Positions 6,718 through 14,979 of a stretch of 28,092 nucleotides of DNA are shown here, in pieces (positions within the stretch are counted from its first letter, which is position 1; every line of letters begins with the position of its first letter). The notes below the pieces were generated by a model. That model was not told the origin of the DNA. It was given only the letters and a program-made list of their open reading frames with translations, and made no database searches. This DNA is from RGIG1681 sp045657465 (lineage in GTDB: Bacteria > Bacillota > Clostridia > Christensenellales > UBA1242), in the NCBI GenBank assembly GCA_045657465.1, contig JAZOTD010000009.1, positions 1-28,092 of the forward strand, given 5' to 3'. A program made the translations under genes and the position numbers.

Positions 6718-8904
6718 TTATGAAACTCTAACATATTCTCCACTAATGTCAGCAATACCATTCTTTTGCAAATTAATTTTATTGACTTTTTTTGTTAAAT
6801 CAAGCCCTGTTACATCATTAAAATATTTTCCATAACTTGTTTCACCAATGTATTGATTAAATACAAGAGTGTTTGATTGTTCATAATAATTAATAATTCC
6901 CGACTTTGTACCAGTTTTTGTTGAGGTTAGTGTAAATCTAATAAGTCCAATATCATTATAAATGGCAATTGTTGCACCTGAAGAATGTTCAAATGTTCCA
7001 ATATAATATGGCAATGTCCATTTCTCAAGTGTTGCATATTCACTTTCATCTTCATTTATAAATGTAATTTCATTATCGCCAGATTGTCTTTGAATTTTAT
7101 AAGTTTTTTCAAGGTCTTCATATTCAACAAACCAAACTGAATCTTGCATATAAACTCTTCCGTTATGAAGCACACCATCAAATCTTGATTTTAGAACAAG
7201 TTCAACAAACCCATTTTCTGTTGTTTTTGCAAGCTCACCATATTCATCGCCATCAGCTGAACGCCATGCAAACAACCACTCTTCACCAACACATGCCAAG
7301 AAACAATCATCTGGAGCAATCATAAGTCTTGAAACAATGGTGGCATCTTTATAATTGTCATCGCCCAAAATTGTAGTTTCAACATAATATGTGCCCATAT
7401 TCTTTGGTGCAAGCCCCGAAGCAGTTGCCCCACTTGCAGTTGTCGTTTTGATTTTCTTTGAATAGTTTGTGTAATAAACAAATGTCACTTTATCAGTTAA
7501 ATCAAAATCTTCTCCGTCAACATCTTTTGATTCAACATATGAAAGTGGAATGTTGACATTGTTTTCAGATAACACTGCATAAGTATATTTCACATTTGCG
7601 ACTTGTTCTGCTTTTGCAATAGAAACTGTAAGTTCACCACTTGCGTCTTTATAGTTATCTTCTGCAACAATATAATAATAAATCTTATATTCACCAGCAT
7701 TGACATATTCAATCAATTCTGGCTGACCTAGAGTTGCATAATTTTCTTTTGTTAAAGGTTCTGTTGAATAATAAATGTTTGTAGAATGCTCGGCTGAAAC
7801 ACTTGCCGTTTGAGCATTTCCATCATAAACACCCTCAAATTCTTCTCTTGAAACACTAAGTTCTTGTTCACTTATCACAAATGTTAGATATAAAACTTCA
7901 GTGTCTGCATTGTTCCATTTCACATTATCAATATCTGTTATTGTGCATTTTACTTGATAAGTACCTGCATCTGTATAAGTGTTTTCAGTAACTGTATAAT
8001 ATTTTGAATAAGCAGTTTGTCTAATAACTGCTGTTTGTGGTTCACCATTATAAACATAAGTTCCAACAATTTGTGGATTGTTAAGCCCAATCTTTTCCAT
8101 AGTGATTGCTAGTTCGATTGTTACATCCTCATAGGTTACAAACACTTTGGTGTCAGCCATTGTAAATGATTCACCATTTTCATAACCAACAGTCCAACCA
8201 CTTGTGACATCTTGAACCTTTCCACCATCATATGTAGCTGTTAAAACCATTCCTGCAAGATTTGTTGTTCTATAAGGATTAAACGTTGTTGTTTCTGGAT
8301 TTGTTTTAATCTCCAAACTCACAACCTTTTGTTCAACAGCATTAAGTGTGATATTTCCAAACACGGTTTTAAAACTTGTTTGATTTTCAGGAACAAACTT
8401 CCATTTGCAAACATTTTCACCTGTCACCAACACAGTGTCTGGCAAAACCCATTCAATTGTTCCTGTTGTTGAACCTGCACTTAGTCCAAGTTGAACACTC
8501 GAAAGTTTATTTTCTGCATAAACTTTTTCATTTACAACACTCACACCAACTACTGGATCATTATAACCATCAAGACCAACAATTGTCACACTTCCTGTTT
8601 TTTCAAAGTATGTTTTTTTGTCTGCTGGAACAAACTTCCATTCACACTTATTGTCACCAGCTGAAAGTTCTTTAGATGGGGTTTTCCAAGTCACTGTGCC
8701 TTCAGTTGAACCGTCACCAAGCGAAATTTCAATGCTTGACAATTTGTCACCCACATAAAAATCTCTCTGTTCAACCACAACTGAAACAGTTGGATTCACC
8801 CTTGTTTCTTCTGGAGTTTCATCTTTGTCTTTGCAACCAACAAACACACATGCTGAAATGATTGCTAGCATACCAAAAAATAGGTTTCTAAATTTAAATT
8901 TCAT
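6718..8904 (-). CDS. Large surface lipoprotein with tandem Ig/MBG-like repeats
   Basis: 728 residues. Signal peptide 1-23 with lipobox-like FVGC (C24), then an acidic linker. Residues ~37-111 and ~116-190 are a tandem repeat, each with KLSS, GST.GT, a Cys in C-x-WKFVP, and a final T-x-TI strand. Next come a bacterial Ig-like segment (~194-272), MBG-like repeats (VYNGEPQT; GVYDGNAQT...NYKDASGELTVSI; NYKDATIVSRLMI), and a C-terminal beta-rich region (~530-728). The likely fate is lipid anchoring outside the membrane with a stalk projecting from the cell. Binding partner unknown. RBS AAGGTAAG is weaker than most here. The phenylalanine at lipobox -3 is atypical but tolerated. Monocistronic, with a good promoter. 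Confidence 0.82.
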   Translation of the reverse strand: MKFKFRNLFFGMLAIISACVFVGCKDKDETPEETRVNPTVSVVVEQRDFYVGDKLSSIEISLGDGSTEGTVTWKTPSKELSAGDNKCEWKFVPADKKTYFEKTGSVTIVGLDGYNDPVVGVSVVNEKVYAENKLSSVQLGLSAGSTTGTIEWVLPDTVLVTGENVCKWKFVPENQTSFKTVFGNITLNAVEQKVVSLEIKTNPETTTFNPYRTTNLAGMVLTATYDGGKVQDVTSGWTVGYENGESFTMADTKVFVTYEDVTIELAITMEKIGLNNPQIVGTYVYNGEPQTAVIRQTAYSKYYTVTENTYTDAGTYQVKCTITDIDNVKWNNADTEVLYLTFVISEQELSVSREEFEGVYDGNAQTASVSAEHSTNIYYSTEPLTKENYATLGQPELIEYVNAGEYKIYYYIVAEDNYKDASGELTVSIAKAEQVANVKYTYAVLSENNVNIPLSYVESKDVDGEDFDLTDKVTFVYYTNYSKKIKTTTASGATASGLAPKNMGTYYVETTILGDDNYKDATIVSRLMIAPDDCFLACVGEEWLFAWRSADGDEYGELAKTTENGFVELVLKSRFDGVLHNGRVYMQDSVWFVEYEDLEKTYKIQRQSGDNEITFINEDESEYATLEKWTLPYYIGTFEHSSGATIAIYNDIGLIRFTLTSTKTGTKSGIINYYEQSNTLVFNQYIGETSYGKYFNDVTGLDLTKKVNKINLQKNGIADISGEYVRVS

Positions 8905-8935
8905 AAATCTTACCTTTTGTAATTAATATAAGCAT

Positions 8936-8964
8936 ATTATAAAAAAAATATCAAAAAATATCAA
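8936..8964 (-). promoter_or_regulatory. Promoter of the Ig/MBG lipoprotein gene
   Basis: On the minus strand TTGATA (8964-8959), 17-base spacer, TATAAT (8941-8936). Predicted start near 8929. Confidence 0.65.
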
Positions 8965-8991
8965 ACAAACTTTGCTTATAAAAAAAAATAA

Positions 8992-9020
8992 TTGCAAGCA
9001 CATTCTTTATATGATAAAAT
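8992..9020 (+). promoter_or_regulatory. Promoter of the GNAT gene pair
   Basis: TTGCAA, 17-base spacer, TAAAAT with extended TGA ahead of the -10. Confidence 0.6.
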
Positions 9021-9050
9021 TTAATTATAAACAAACTTTCGAGGCAAATT

Positions 9051-9557
9051 ATGAACGTTATAGTTAGACATGCCCTTCCAAGTGAAGCAATACAAACAAC
9101 AATTATTAGACGAGATAGCTGGCTTTCTGCATATAGCCATATTTTTTCTAAGGACGAAATTATTAAACACTTTGCACAAAAGATTGGAAATCCAAAATAT
9201 AAAAACGAAACAAAAAAAATTATTTTAGACAAGAAAATGCATGTCGCCACTGTTGACGGCAAGCTAGCCGCAATGATGGTTATTGATAAAATCAAACCAC
9301 ACATGACAAAAATAGAAGTTCATGCCATTTATGTGTCTCCAGATTATCAACGTCATGGACTTGGAAAAACTCTAATAAACAAAGCTATTGAAATTGCAAA
9401 AGCAAACAACATTTCACTTCTCAATTGGTTTGCATTAAAAGATAATGTTATTGGAAACAATTTCTATCAAAAACTTGGTGGAAAAATCGTTTCGCAAAAA
9501 ACCAACACCCTTTGCGGAAAAGAAGTCGAACTGGTTGAATACAATCTCAAGATTTAA
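9051..9557 (+). CDS. GNAT family N-acetyltransferase
   Basis: 168 residues, standard single-domain GNAT length. The acetyl-CoA signature is IYVSPDYQRHGLGKTLINKA (residues 93-112), with the Q100-R101-H-G103-L-G105 pyrophosphate loop. A downstream ALKDNVIGNNFYQKLGGK (~136-153) is the usual C-terminal N..A..FY..LGF-type element. The start ATG at 9051 has a modest GAGG at 9040-9043. It transfers an acetyl group from acetyl-CoA to an amine; the substrate is not readable from sequence. The stop overlaps the Shine-Dalgarno of the next gene (TAAGGAG), so the two are one operon. Confidence 0.85.
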   Translation: MNVIVRHALPSEAIQTTIIRRDSWLSAYSHIFSKDEIIKHFAQKIGNPKYKNETKKIILDKKMHVATVDGKLAAMMVIDKIKPHMTKIEVHAIYVSPDYQRHGLGKTLINKAIEIAKANNISLLNWFALKDNVIGNNFYQKLGGKIVSQKTNTLCGKEVELVEYNLKI

Positions 9558-9566
9558 GGAGATTCT

Positions 9567-10658
9567 ATGGAAAACGAATTATATTTAAAATTTCCCACGA
9601 TTGAAGATGAACAAAATGTTCTTGATTTTAAAACCGCTTTTTTAAAAACCAGCCAAACAATCGCAGGTTCTGGTTCTCTTGAAAAATATGACACATATTC
9701 TGCATGGCTTGAAAAAACAATAAATAGTTTAGATGAAAAAACTGTTGGCGAAGGCAAAGTTCCCGCAACTCAATATTTAACATATAGAAAAGCTGACAAC
9801 AAACTTGTTGGAATGATTCAACTCCGTCATCATATCAACCACGATTATTTATCTGTATTTGGCGGACACATTGGTGACTGCATTCATCCAGATGAACGAA
9901 ACAAGGGATACGCTGCAAAGCAAATCAAACTCTGCCTTGAAAAAGCCCAAGAAAAAAAGATTAACAAGGTTCTGCTTACCTGTGTCGAAGGCAACATTGC
10001 TTCTGAAAAATCAATTCTAAAAGCTGGTGGCGTTTTTGATGGAATTGTAACAAAAGATGACGGCACAAACTTTAAGCGTTTTTGGATTTATCTTGATGAC
10101 ACCAGACCAATTCTTGAAACAAAACGTTTAATTTTGAGAAATTATCAAATCACCGACCTTGAAGATTACTTTAAATATGTTTCAAATCCAAATGTCGGTC
10201 CACGTTGCGGTTGGCAGCCATACACAGAAAAACAAAGTGCAAAAGAACGCCTTTATGTTGAAATGTCTAAACTTCATCAATTTGCAATAGTTTTAAAGTC
10301 TCAAAATAAGGTTATCGGTTCAATTGAACTTATGAACACAAAAACTCAACGCTACCCAGACATCGATGTCGAACCAAACTCAAAAGAAATCGGCTTTATG
10401 CTTGCAGAAGAATTTTGGGGACAAGGCATTATGCCAGAAGCCACTAAAGCCGTGATGAAATATGCATTTGAAACTCTAAACGTTCCTGCAATATACATTT
10501 CACATGCTGAAAAAAATTTACAAAGTGGCAGAGTTCAAGAAAAACTAGGATTCAAAATCATTGGCAAACTAGAAAACTACCGCAATTGGACAGACGGACT
10601 TCCAACGGCTTCAATAATGAGAAAAATGACCAAAACCGAATGGCTTGCTCAAAAATAA
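9567..10658 (+). CDS. Double-GNAT fusion acetyltransferase
   Basis: 363 residues, about twice a single GNAT. Residues 1-177 form one GNAT domain (GDCIHPDERNKGYAAKQI, 103-120, with R111/G114/A116) resembling the COG3981-type predicted acetyltransferases. Residues ~180-363 form a second, RimJ/RimL-like domain (ETKRLILRNY start; EEFWGQGIMPEATKAV, 281-296, and a final EKLGFK). Both acetyl-CoA loops look intact, so both halves may be active. Substrates unknown; RimJ/L-like domains often acetylate protein N termini, but many act on small molecules. Nine-base gap from the preceding GNAT gene. Three acetyltransferase domains in one operon could form a small modification or detoxification unit. Confidence 0.85.
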   Translation: MENELYLKFPTIEDEQNVLDFKTAFLKTSQTIAGSGSLEKYDTYSAWLEKTINSLDEKTVGEGKVPATQYLTYRKADNKLVGMIQLRHHINHDYLSVFGGHIGDCIHPDERNKGYAAKQIKLCLEKAQEKKINKVLLTCVEGNIASEKSILKAGGVFDGIVTKDDGTNFKRFWIYLDDTRPILETKRLILRNYQITDLEDYFKYVSNPNVGPRCGWQPYTEKQSAKERLYVEMSKLHQFAIVLKSQNKVIGSIELMNTKTQRYPDIDVEPNSKEIGFMLAEEFWGQGIMPEATKAVMKYAFETLNVPAIYISHAEKNLQSGRVQEKLGFKIIGKLENYRNWTDGLPTASIMRKMTKTEWLAQK

Positions 10659-10697
10659 CAAACTAAACAAATTATACAACCAAACCAGCATTCACTA

Positions 10698-10727
10698 TTG
10701 ACAAACCATTTTTATTCACACTATAAT
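10698..10727 (+). promoter_or_regulatory. Consensus sigma-A promoter of the 194-residue orphan
   Basis: Exact TTGACA (10698-10703), 18-base spacer, exact TATAAT (10722-10727). It is the closest to consensus in the window. AAAGGAG follows at 10737-10743. Confidence 0.8.
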
Positions 10728-10752
10728 AAAACTAACAAAGGAGATATAATCT

Positions 10753-11337
10753 ATGAGCGACATTTTAAAAGTTTATGAAACCGAAGTTGCGTGGAGTTTT
10801 TTGGAAAATACACAAGCTGGATATAATAGAGGAAATTATTCTACTGTTTTAATTCTTCTTGATGATTATAGTTTGATGGGAATCACAAAACTAAATCAAA
10901 AAATACAAGCATTTTTATTAGGGACATGCATTCCAGATGTCGGGATTTTATTTACCGCTTTAAATTTAGAAAATAAAAACACACCACCTATAACATACAC
11001 CGCATCAAAACAACTAGATGGTAGTCCAGATACATATTATGGATTAATTCAATTTAATTACCCACAAGGTGACAAAAGTGCAGGCTTGTGTGCAATTAGG
11101 GCCATCCCAAAACATATGTCATCATATGATTTAGATAATTATATTGATGAAATCGCATCCGTTCAAGATATGTTAGATAACGACCGATCAAGTTTTGTCG
11201 CATCATATTATAATAAATTAATGTCTGAAGAATCACTTGTAAACAGTATGCACACTATAGGCCGACATGCCAATGAATTTAGAACGCAACCTTTAGATAA
11301 AAGTTTCAAACGAATTGAAACATTGTTTACAAAATAA
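10753..11337 (+). CDS. Hypothetical protein, 194 residues
   Basis: I do not recognise the family. ATG at 10753 sits nine bases after AAAGGAG. No signal peptide or membrane helix is obvious; the middle contains aromatic beta-like segments (YYGLIQFNYPQG) and the C-terminal third is helical and charged (~130-194). Two Cys residues (C54 in LLGTCIPD and one in GLCAIRAI) are not in a metal-binding pattern. It stands alone between a consensus promoter and a strong terminator, so it is probably well expressed and monocistronic, and cytoplasmic. No function is proposed. Confidence 0.75.
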   Translation: MSDILKVYETEVAWSFLENTQAGYNRGNYSTVLILLDDYSLMGITKLNQKIQAFLLGTCIPDVGILFTALNLENKNTPPITYTASKQLDGSPDTYYGLIQFNYPQGDKSAGLCAIRAIPKHMSSYDLDNYIDEIASVQDMLDNDRSSFVASYYNKLMSEESLVNSMHTIGRHANEFRTQPLDKSFKRIETLFTK

Positions 11338-11342
11338 ACACA

Positions 11343-11368
11343 AGATAGGGCACTCCCCTATCTTTTTT
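11343..11368 (+). terminator. Terminator of the 194-residue orphan
   Basis: Eight-base GC-containing stem (AGATAGGG with CCCTATCT, five-base loop) followed by TTTTT, five bases past the stop. Confidence 0.88.
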
Positions 11369-11646
11369 CTTTGTTACATAACCTTTTTCAATAACCACAA
11401 GAGCAAATTTTAAATAAAATTTATAATGTGATATATTCTGCACAAATTATTTTTTGTGCAGTTTTTTGCTTGACACAATTTTGTAATCGCAGAAAAAACC
11501 TAAAATTACGGTGCATTTTTATTTGACCAAATTTGACCAAATTGTTAATAACTCTGCAAATGCTTATTTTATCGCAATTTCACAAAATTTCGTTTTTGTG
11601 AGCAGTTTTTTTGAAAAATTTTTATTTTTGTATATTTTAAACAAAA
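11369..11646. other. Gene-free stretch upstream of nrdD with two further terminator-like hairpins and a 10-base tandem repeat
   Basis: No ORF with a ribosome binding site is visible. It holds a hairpin plus T6 at 11438-11467, a second hairpin followed by GCAG and T7 at 11580-11612, and the exact tandem ATTTGACCAA x2 at 11521-11540. A TTGACA at 11470-11475 has no -10 at usable distance. Confidence 0.5.
11438..11467 (+). terminator. Second terminator-like hairpin with no gene in front of it
   Basis: CTGCACAAA (11438-11446) pairs with TTTGTGCAG (11453-11461), followed by six T. Only 70 bases separate it from the previous terminator. Confidence 0.65.
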
Positions 11647-11730
11647 ACACAAGAACTTGTTATGCTAACTTTGACAAAAACACAAGATATTGTATTATGG
11701 AAAGCGAAATTGGACCACAATATCTTGTAG
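11647..11730. promoter_or_regulatory. Candidate NrdR operator array (three boxes) at the nrdDG promoter
   Basis: Three 16-base sites sharing ACAA-N4-TTGT at 11647-11662, 11680-11695 and 11715-11730. The second (ACACAAGATATTGTAT) and third resemble the published NrdR box acaCwAtATaTwGtgt; the first is weaker. The middle box lies in the spacer between -35 and -10, the third just past the predicted transcription start. Centre spacings are 33 and 35 bases. NrdR control is inferred from site, position and gene identity. Confidence 0.62.
11671..11698 (+). promoter_or_regulatory. Promoter of nrdD-nrdG
   Basis: TTGACA (11671-11676), 16-base spacer, TATTAT (11693-11698). Predicted start near 11705, leader about 70 bases with AAGGAGAAAG before the ATG. 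Confidence 0.7.
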
Positions 11731-11774
11731 TAAAGATGTCGTGATTCAACAAAACACTCAAGGAGAAAGGTCGT

Positions 11775-13952
11775 ATGAAAATTATTAAAAGAAGTGGTGA
11801 AGAACAAGAATTCGATTTAAGCAAGATTATTTGCGCCGTTAACAAAGCTAACGTGACAGTAAAAGAATCTTTAAGACTTTCAGACGAACAATTGGTTGAC
11901 ATTGCTGAAAACATTGAGAGAAGATGCAAAAAAATTAAGAGGGCATTAAGCGTTGAAGAAATTCAAGATTTGGTTGAACACCAAATTATGCAAATGGGTG
12001 CTTTTGATGTGGCTAAAAACTATATCACATATCGTTATCAAAGAGCACTCAACAGACAAAACAACACAACTGATAAACAAATTTTGTCTCTTATTGATTG
12101 CAACAACGAAGAAGTTAAGCAAGAGAACTCAAACAAAAACCCAACCATTAACTCTGTTCAAAGAGACTATATGGCAGGTGAAGTTTCAAAAGACCTTTGC
12201 AAACGTTTCTTGGTTCCAGAAGATGTAATGAAAGCACACGATGAAGGTTTGCTTCACTTTCATGACGCAGACTACTTTGCACAAAGAATGCACAACTGTG
12301 ACCTTGTAAACCTTGAAGACATGCTTCAAAATGGAACCGTTATTTCAGGCACAATGATTGAAAAACCACATTCATTCTCAACAGCCTGCAACATTGCAAC
12401 TCAAATCATTGCACAAGTTGCTTCAAACCAATATGGTGGTCAAAGCATCACACTCACCCACCTTGCTCCATTTGTAGACATTTCTAGAAAGAAAATTAGA
12501 AGAAAAACCGAAGCTGAATTCAAAGAACTTGGCATCGAAGTTTCTGAAGACCAAATTTCTCAAATTGTTGAAAGTAAAGTTAGAGACGAAATCAATAAAG
12601 GTATTCAAACTATTCAATACCAAGTTGTAACTTTGATGACAACAAACGGACAAGCTCCTTTCATTACTGTGTTTATGTATTTAGGCGAAGCTAAAAATGA
12701 ACAAGAAAAGAAAGACCTTGCAATGATGATTGAAGAAACCTTAACTCAAAGAATTCAAGGCGTTAAAAACCAAAAAGGAATCTACATCACACCTGCATTC
12801 CCAAAACTTATTTATGTTCTTGAAGAACAAAACATTCATGAAGATAGTCCTTATTTCTACCTTACTGAACTTGCTGCAAAATGTACTGCAAAACGTATGG
12901 TTCCTGACTATATCTCAGAAAAGAAAATGCTTGAACTCAAAGTTGACAAAAATGGTGACGGCCACTGCTACACCTGCATGGGTTGCAGAAGTTTCTTGAC
13001 ACCATATGTTGACGAAAATGGCAAACCAAAATATTATGGCAGATTCAACCAAGGCGTTGTAACTGTAAACCTTATCGACATTGCCCTTTCTTCTAAAAAA
13101 GACATGAAGAAATTCTGGGAAATCTTTGATGAAAGAATGGAACTTTGTCACAAAGGTCTTCAATGTAGACATGAAAGACTCACAGGAACTCTTTCTGACG
13201 CAGCCCCAATTTTGTGGCAATTCGGTGCACTTGCAAGACTTAAACCAGGCGAAAAAATCGACAAACTCTTACATGGTGGCTATTCAACAATTTCTCTTGG
13301 ATATGCTGGCTTGTGGGAAACTGTATATTATCTTTCAGGCAAAAAACTTACTGAGCCAGAAGGCAAAGCACTTGGCCTTGAAATCATGCAAAAACTTAAT
13401 GAATACACCAAAAAGTGGAAAGCTGCAGAAAATATTGATTATTCTCTTTATGGCACACCACTTGAATCAACAACATACAAATTTGCAAAATGCTTGCAAA
13501 AGAGATTTGGCATGGTTGAAGGTGTAACTGACAAAAACTATATCACAAACAGCTATCACGTTCACGTAACTGAACCAATCGATGCGTTTGCAAAACTAAA
13601 GCTTGAAAGTGAATTCCAAGCACTTAGCCCAGGTGGAGCTATTTCTTATGTAGAAGTTCCAAATATGCAAAACAACATTCCTGCAGTTATTGAAGTTATG
13701 AAATTTATCTATGACAACATCATGTATGCCGAACTCAACACAAAGAGCGACTATTGCATGTGCTGTGGATATGATGGAGAAATTCAAATTCACGAAGATG
13801 ACGGCGGAAAACTTATTTGGAAATGCCCTAACTGCGGAAACCTTGACCAAACAAAAATGAACGTTGCAAGAAGAACTTGCGGTTATATCGGTTCACAATT
13901 CTGGAACCAAGGCAGAACTCAAGAGATTAGAGAAAGAGTTTTGCACCTATAA
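11775..13952 (+). CDS. nrdD: Anaerobic ribonucleoside-triphosphate reductase (class III)
   Basis: 725 residues. An N-terminal ATP-cone (~1-90, beginning MKIIKRSGEEQEFDLSKI) provides allosteric control. The central ten-stranded barrel has MHNCDLVNLEDML and the CYTCMGCRS segment. The C-terminal Zn site is CMCC plus CPNC. The glycyl-radical loop is RRTCGYIGS, with the radical glycine at G703. It reduces NTPs to dNTPs in the cytoplasm without oxygen, using a radical installed by NrdG. Full length and intact. Followed 17 bases later by nrdG. Candidate NrdR boxes lie at its promoter. No aerobic class I or II reductase is in the window, consistent with an anaerobe. Confidence 0.97.
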   Translation: MKIIKRSGEEQEFDLSKIICAVNKANVTVKESLRLSDEQLVDIAENIERRCKKIKRALSVEEIQDLVEHQIMQMGAFDVAKNYITYRYQRALNRQNNTTDKQILSLIDCNNEEVKQENSNKNPTINSVQRDYMAGEVSKDLCKRFLVPEDVMKAHDEGLLHFHDADYFAQRMHNCDLVNLEDMLQNGTVISGTMIEKPHSFSTACNIATQIIAQVASNQYGGQSITLTHLAPFVDISRKKIRRKTEAEFKELGIEVSEDQISQIVESKVRDEINKGIQTIQYQVVTLMTTNGQAPFITVFMYLGEAKNEQEKKDLAMMIEETLTQRIQGVKNQKGIYITPAFPKLIYVLEEQNIHEDSPYFYLTELAAKCTAKRMVPDYISEKKMLELKVDKNGDGHCYTCMGCRSFLTPYVDENGKPKYYGRFNQGVVTVNLIDIALSSKKDMKKFWEIFDERMELCHKGLQCRHERLTGTLSDAAPILWQFGALARLKPGEKIDKLLHGGYSTISLGYAGLWETVYYLSGKKLTEPEGKALGLEIMQKLNEYTKKWKAAENIDYSLYGTPLESTTYKFAKCLQKRFGMVEGVTDKNYITNSYHVHVTEPIDAFAKLKLESEFQALSPGGAISYVEVPNMQNNIPAVIEVMKFIYDNIMYAELNTKSDYCMCCGYDGEIQIHEDDGGKLIWKCPNCGNLDQTKMNVARRTCGYIGSQFWNQGRTQEIRERVLHL

Positions 13953-13969
13953 TTTAAAGGAGATGCATC

Positions 13970-14494
13970 ATGAACTACGCAAACATCAAAGACACTGACA
14001 TAGCAAACGGCGAAGGCGTAAGAGTTTCTTTGTTTGTTTCTGGTTGCACGCATCATTGCAAAAATTGTTTCAACCCTGAAACTTGGGACTTTTGTTATGG
14101 CAAACCTTTCACACAAGAAGTTGAAGACACTATTTTAAAAATGATTGAACCATCATACATAAAAGGTTTAACACTTCTTGGTGGTGAACCTATGGAACCA
14201 AAAAACCAAGTTGCCCTACTTCCGTTTATTAAAAGATTTAGAGAAAAATTTGGTAATTCAAAAACTATTTGGTGTTACACAGGTTTTGTTTATGACAAAG
14301 ACCTTCTCTCTGGTGGCAGAGCCCACACAGAAGCAACTGACGAACTTATGCAAAACATAGACGTTTTAGTTGACGGACCTTTTATTGAAGCATTAAAAAA
14401 CATAACGCTTAAGTTTAGAGGTTCATCAAACCAACGAATTATTGACATGCCAGAAACTTTAAAAACCGGCAACGTCACAATAAAAATGAATTAA
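13970..14494 (+). CDS. nrdG: Anaerobic ribonucleotide reductase activating protein (radical SAM)
   Basis: 174 residues. The radical-SAM cluster motif CX3CX2C is at C26, C30, C33 (SGCTHHCKNCFNPETW), followed by the Gly-rich SAM motif TLLGGEPM. ATG at 13970 has AAAGGAG nine bases ahead. It cleaves S-adenosylmethionine to form the glycyl radical on NrdD G703 and acts in complex with it. Encoded directly after nrdD and ended by its own terminator; the pair is a complete class III system. Confidence 0.96.
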   Translation: MNYANIKDTDIANGEGVRVSLFVSGCTHHCKNCFNPETWDFCYGKPFTQEVEDTILKMIEPSYIKGLTLLGGEPMEPKNQVALLPFIKRFREKFGNSKTIWCYTGFVYDKDLLSGGRAHTEATDELMQNIDVLVDGPFIEALKNITLKFRGSSNQRIIDMPETLKTGNVTIKMN

Positions 14495-14500
14495 AACAAA

Positions 14501-14530
14501 AACACTTGGAAAATCTCCAAGTGTTTTTTT
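14501..14530 (+). terminator. Terminator of nrdDG
   Basis: Ten-base perfect stem (14501-14510 with 14516-14525, five-base loop) followed by T. Confidence 0.9.
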
Positions 14531-14587
14531 ATAAATGAAATTTAATTTTCATAGAAATAATACATATATTCAACTAATCAAACCAAC

Positions 14588-14617
14588 TTGGTCAACCTTA
14601 TCTAAACATGATATAAT
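14588..14617 (+). promoter_or_regulatory. Promoter of the LGEDKSTNA gene pair
   Basis: TTGGTC, 18-base spacer, exact TATAAT at 14612-14617 with an upstream TGA (extended -10). AAAAGGAG follows before the ATG at 14645. Confidence 0.65.
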
Positions 14618-14644
14618 AATTTTGTACCAAAAAGGAGAATATAT

Positions 14645-14956
14645 ATGATTTCAGATTTTATTAACATACTAGGTGAAGACAAATCAACAAATGCTGTCTT
14701 TCTTCAAGCCACATCTGGTTCAATTGTTTTAGATGGTATTCCATCGGCAATTAATTTGTTGCAAGCTTCAAAAAAATATAAAATTGCTCACTTTAGAGAC
14801 TATATTGGACATATCATGACTTTCGACAAAACAGACAATGTAGAAACCGCAATTATCAAATGGGAAAACATGCTTAGAAATGGAGCACCAGAATCACAAG
14901 TTGATTTTGACTCTGCTGAAGAATTGCAATATCAAAACGTTTGGGCGCACATTTAG
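14645..14956 (+). CDS. Small orphan protein, LGEDKSTNA family copy 1
   Basis: 103 residues, family not recognised. No signal peptide or membrane helix. It is a clear paralogue of the next gene: 18 of the first 22 residues are identical (MISDxIxxLGEDKSTNAVFxQA), and the shared pattern continues through LDxIP, HxxDYxGxIxT and WEN. A mixed alpha/beta cytoplasmic protein is likely. ATG has AAAAGGAG at ideal distance and a good promoter. The next gene begins 23 bases past the stop. Confidence 0.78.
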   Translation: MISDFINILGEDKSTNAVFLQATSGSIVLDGIPSAINLLQASKKYKIAHFRDYIGHIMTFDKTDNVETAIIKWENMLRNGAPESQVDFDSAEELQYQNVWAHI

Positions 14957-14979
14957 ACTAATTGTTAAAGGAGAAATGT

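Noticed and set aside
11511..11744. 77-codon plus-strand ORF upstream of nrdD
   Set aside because: No ribosome site, low-complexity Phe-rich product, and it runs over the nrdD promoter and the candidate NrdR boxes.
14962..14979. Upstream TTG start for the second LGEDKSTNA gene
   Set aside because: It overlaps the Shine-Dalgarno that serves the ATG at 14980.
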